Assembly: GCA_009773515.1 (NCBI GenBank)
Contig: WSXX01000003.1
Span: 169,072-233,071 of the forward strand
DNA from: Bacteroidota bacterium
Lineage (GTDB): Bacteria > Bacteroidota > Bacteroidia > Bacteroidales > Lentimicrobiaceae
Reading direction: 5' to 3'
Length of the DNA stretch: 64,000 nt
The translations under genes were made by a program, and so were the position numbers. The notes under the pieces are model-generated. The model searched no databases. It was not told the origin of the DNA and saw nothing but the letters and a program-made list of their open reading frames with translations. Position 1 is the stretch's first letter. Each line of letters begins with the position of its first letter. Positions 62,479-64,000 of this stretch are shown one piece after another.

Positions 62479-63779
62479 CTTATACCGAGGCTCCGACTAC
62501 AGCCACCGTTGGTGCAACGCAGAACCTCTGCGGAACATTAATCAGCGGCACATTGGGTGGCAACACTCCAACAGTGGGCACCGGTGCATGGAGCATAGTA
62601 AGCGGCGGAACCGGCACATTCAGTGCATCCACAAGCGGCAGTTCAACATTTACAGCTGATGCCTACGGAACCTATGTATTGAGGTGGACCATCAGCAATG
62701 GTGTTTGTACCCCAAGTACAGCAGATGTAACGGTTAATTATTATCAGAGCATTTCAGCCAATGCAGGTGATGATCAAACACTTTGCGCAGCAACTTCAAC
62801 AGTTCTGATTGGAAATACCCCAACTTCAGGAACCAGTGGATGGTCGTTTGTATCCGGGCCTAATACTCCGGCAGTACTTCCAACAACGGGTTCCATGGCT
62901 TTAGTTAATGGTATGATTGCCAGCACAACACCTTATGTATTCCGTTATACCATTACCAATGGCACTTGTACTTCAACAGATGATGTTACTGTTACAAATT
63001 ACAACAATCCAACTCCTGCCTTTGCCGGAAACGATCAGACCATTTGCAGCACAACACCTGCAACAGCAACTATGGCCGCCAATACACCGGTTTATGGAAT
63101 CGGAGAATGGACTCAGGAAAGCGGGGCAGCAGCTACCATCACAACTCCTTCAAGCCCATCTACAACAATAACAGGCTTGAGTACAGGAACATATGTATTC
63201 AGGTGGACAATAACCAATGGAGTTTGTGCAGCAAGTTCAGATTTGGTAACCATTACTTTAGCTTCACCTGCAACTGTTGAAGCTGGTATTGATCAAACCA
63301 TTTGTGAGAATGGCAACGCAACCATGTCTGCAACAGCAAGTGGATATGTTTCATTGTTGTGGACGACTTCTGGAACAGGATCATTCAACAATGCAACCGT
63401 AGAAGATCCTATTTATACCCCCAGCGCCAGCGATATAGTAAATGGCTCAGTGGTTCTGACTCTAACAGCCACAGCTGCAACGGGATGCCCGCAGGTTAGT
63501 GACTTCATGACACTCACCATTGCTTCCTCACCCGAAGCCGATGCCGGTTCAGATGCCACAGTATGCCAGGGAACTGCCTACACGGTTAATGATGCCACAG
63601 CCAGCAATTACTTGTCATTGCTATGGACAGAGGATGGATTAGGATCGTTGACCAATGCCACAGGATTAACACCAACCTATACACCAACAGCAGGAGACAC
63701 CAACAGCAGGAGAAACCGGTATTGTAACCCTGACTTTGACAGCAAGCCCGAACACCGGATGCAGCACAGCAGCAGTTAG
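61236..63779 (+). CDS. giant surface protein, continuation in another frame (PKD-like repeats)
   Basis: Open segment continuing the product of the gene at 37930 after the frame break. Reading resumes as NCPSSSDVVSITYTQAPTPA at 61236, which is the expected end of a PKD-like unit, and runs through about eight further units (for example TYVLRWTISNGVCTPSTADV). The true coding signal in this frame ends at 63696. The remaining 27 codons to the stop at 63779 (TNSRRNRYCNPDFDSKPEHR and on) are out-of-frame after the 16-bp duplication. There is no independent start signal upstream, so I regard it as part of one gene, not a separate one. Confidence 0.8.
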   Translation, partial: NCPSSSDVVSITYTQAPTPATVGATQNLCGTLISGTLGGNTPTVGTGAWSIVSGGTGTFDDTTDPDAIFTADAYGTYVLRWTISNGVCTPSTADVTVNYYETPTTATVGATQNHCGTLTSTGLGGNTPAIGTGVWSITSGGTGTFTAPTSGNSNFVANAYGTYELTWTISNGTCTPSTASITVNFYQTPTTATVGATQNLCGTLTSGALGGNTPSVGTGAWSIVSGGTGTFSASTSGSSTFTATSGYGTYVLRWTISNGTCTPSTADVTVIFYETAPAADAGDDQSLCDVTNTTLEGNDPAPGTGVWTLISGPNVPAITAPTAYNSTVTGMIPGTYVLRWTVSNGVCASTSDDVSLINSDTPTTASAGSDQEVCGLAATLAGNTAVVGTGTWTQTTGAGVTTFGNANSPVSTTSTYTEAPTTATVGATQNLCGTLISGTLGGNTPTVGTGAWSIVSGGTGTFSASTSGSSTFTADAYGTYVLRWTISNGVCTPSTADVTVNYYQSISANAGDDQTLCAATSTVLIGNTPTSGTSGWSFVSGPNTPAVLPTTGSMALVNGMIASTTPYVFRYTITNGTCTSTDDVTVTNYNNPTPAFAGNDQTICSTTPATATMAANTPVYGIGEWTQESGAAATITTPSSPSTTITGLSTGTYVFRWTITNGVCAASSDLVTITLASPATVEAGIDQTICENGNATMSATASGYVSLLWTTSGTGSFNNATVEDPIYTPSASDIVNGSVVLTLTATAATGCPQVSDFMTLTIASSPEADAGSDATVCQGTAYTVNDATASNYLSLLWTEDGLGSLTNATGLTPTYTPTAGDTNSRRNRYCNPDFDSKPEHRMQHSSS
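63681..63712 (+). repeat. exact 16-bp tandem duplication that shifts the frame
   Basis: ACACCAACAGCAGGAG at 63681-63696 is repeated exactly at 63697-63712. Deleting one copy gives TPTYTPTAGETGIVTLTLTA, a normal repeat-unit sequence, in one continuous frame with the following segment. Confidence 0.95.
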
Positions 63780-64000
63780 CACGATGACCATCACGATCAA
63801 TGCTTCAGCCACAGCTGATGCAGGCAGTGATGCCGTTATCTGTGAAGGCTCAACTCACACCTTATCGGGAACAGCCACCAACTATACAAGTTTTGTATGG
63901 GCCACCAGCGGCACGGGAAGTTTCAACAACCCAACCACCAGCCTGACACCGACCTACACGCCAAGTGCGGCCGATATCGCCGCAGGTTCGGTAACGTTGA
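63697..64000 (+). CDS. giant surface protein, third segment (partial, runs off right edge)
   Basis: Open to the window end in the frame of the main segment. It encodes TPTAGETGIVTLTLTASPNT, SATADAGSDAVICEGSTHTL, FVWATSGTGSFNNPT and LTPTYTPSAADIAAGSVTL. It matches the preceding unit (DAGSDATVCQGTAYT, LLWTEDGLG, LTPTYTPTAG), so the repeat array continues past 64000. The C-terminal sorting or anchoring domain is not in view. Confidence 0.82.

Noticed and set aside
63681..63712. Programmed ribosomal frameshift
   Set aside because: There is no slippery heptamer or downstream structure; an exact 16-bp duplication fully explains the break.
61344..63779. Independent downstream gene
   Set aside because: No start signal; the coding pattern begins in the middle of a repeat unit at about 61236, so it is the displaced continuation of the giant gene.

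Overview
The window reads as chromosomal DNA of a Bacteroidota bacterium, most likely an anaerobic Bacteroidales-type lineage; this is inferred from content, since no rRNA is present. Supporting signs are a protease with a C-terminal type IX secretion (T9SS) sorting domain, DUF4403, GIN-domain and PorT-like secreted proteins, many short lipoproteins, TAnnTTTG-type promoter motifs, and scarce Shine-Dalgarno sequences. No tRNA, rRNA, CRISPR array or intact insertion sequence was seen.

Layout. 1-4636: an ECF-type sigma factor and its zinc-type anti-sigma factor (cut by the window edge), facing away from a TonB-like protein and a VIT-vWA protein that carries a second, closely related TonB C-terminal domain. 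4904-8321: a sigma-54 response regulator, a tRNA dihydrouridine synthase and a CPBP membrane protease. 8396-11176: two decayed IS4-type (DUF4372) transposase remnants in the same orientation, bracketing a lipoprotein, a barrel-like protein and a WD40 protein. 11222-20695: a PorT-like protein, cysS, an M2-like metallopeptidase, a GIN-domain lipoprotein, a DUF4403 lipoprotein and a DnaQ/GIY-YIG nuclease, separated by short palindromic repeats that include a perfect 54-bp inverted repeat.

20896-33288 holds two halves of a likely butyrate (or branched short-chain acid) pathway: ptb-buk on the minus strand, and acyl-CoA dehydrogenase-etfB-etfA on the plus strand about 7.4 kb away. Between them lie a T9SS-exported subtilase, apolipoprotein N-acyltransferase (lnt) and two secreted proteins of unknown function. 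An O-antigen-ligase/TPR membrane protein and a CorA magnesium channel follow.

From 37930 to beyond the right edge runs one giant surface-protein gene (at least 26 kb, about 8,700 codons), preceded by about 1 kb of AT-rich non-coding DNA. Its product has a signal peptide, dozens of HYR (hyalin) repeats, a transitional domain type, about two dozen Calx-beta repeats including a 1,395-bp four-domain tandem duplication, cadherin-like domains, and a PKD-like repeat block. The reading frame breaks twice in the last block: once at a junction that looks like a deletion (about 61234), and once at an exact 16-bp tandem duplication (63681-63712) whose removal restores the frame. These breaks are either assembly errors in repeats or real inactivating or variable changes. 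The giant gene and its breaks are the most notable content; I found no clear defence system or new enzymatic system.
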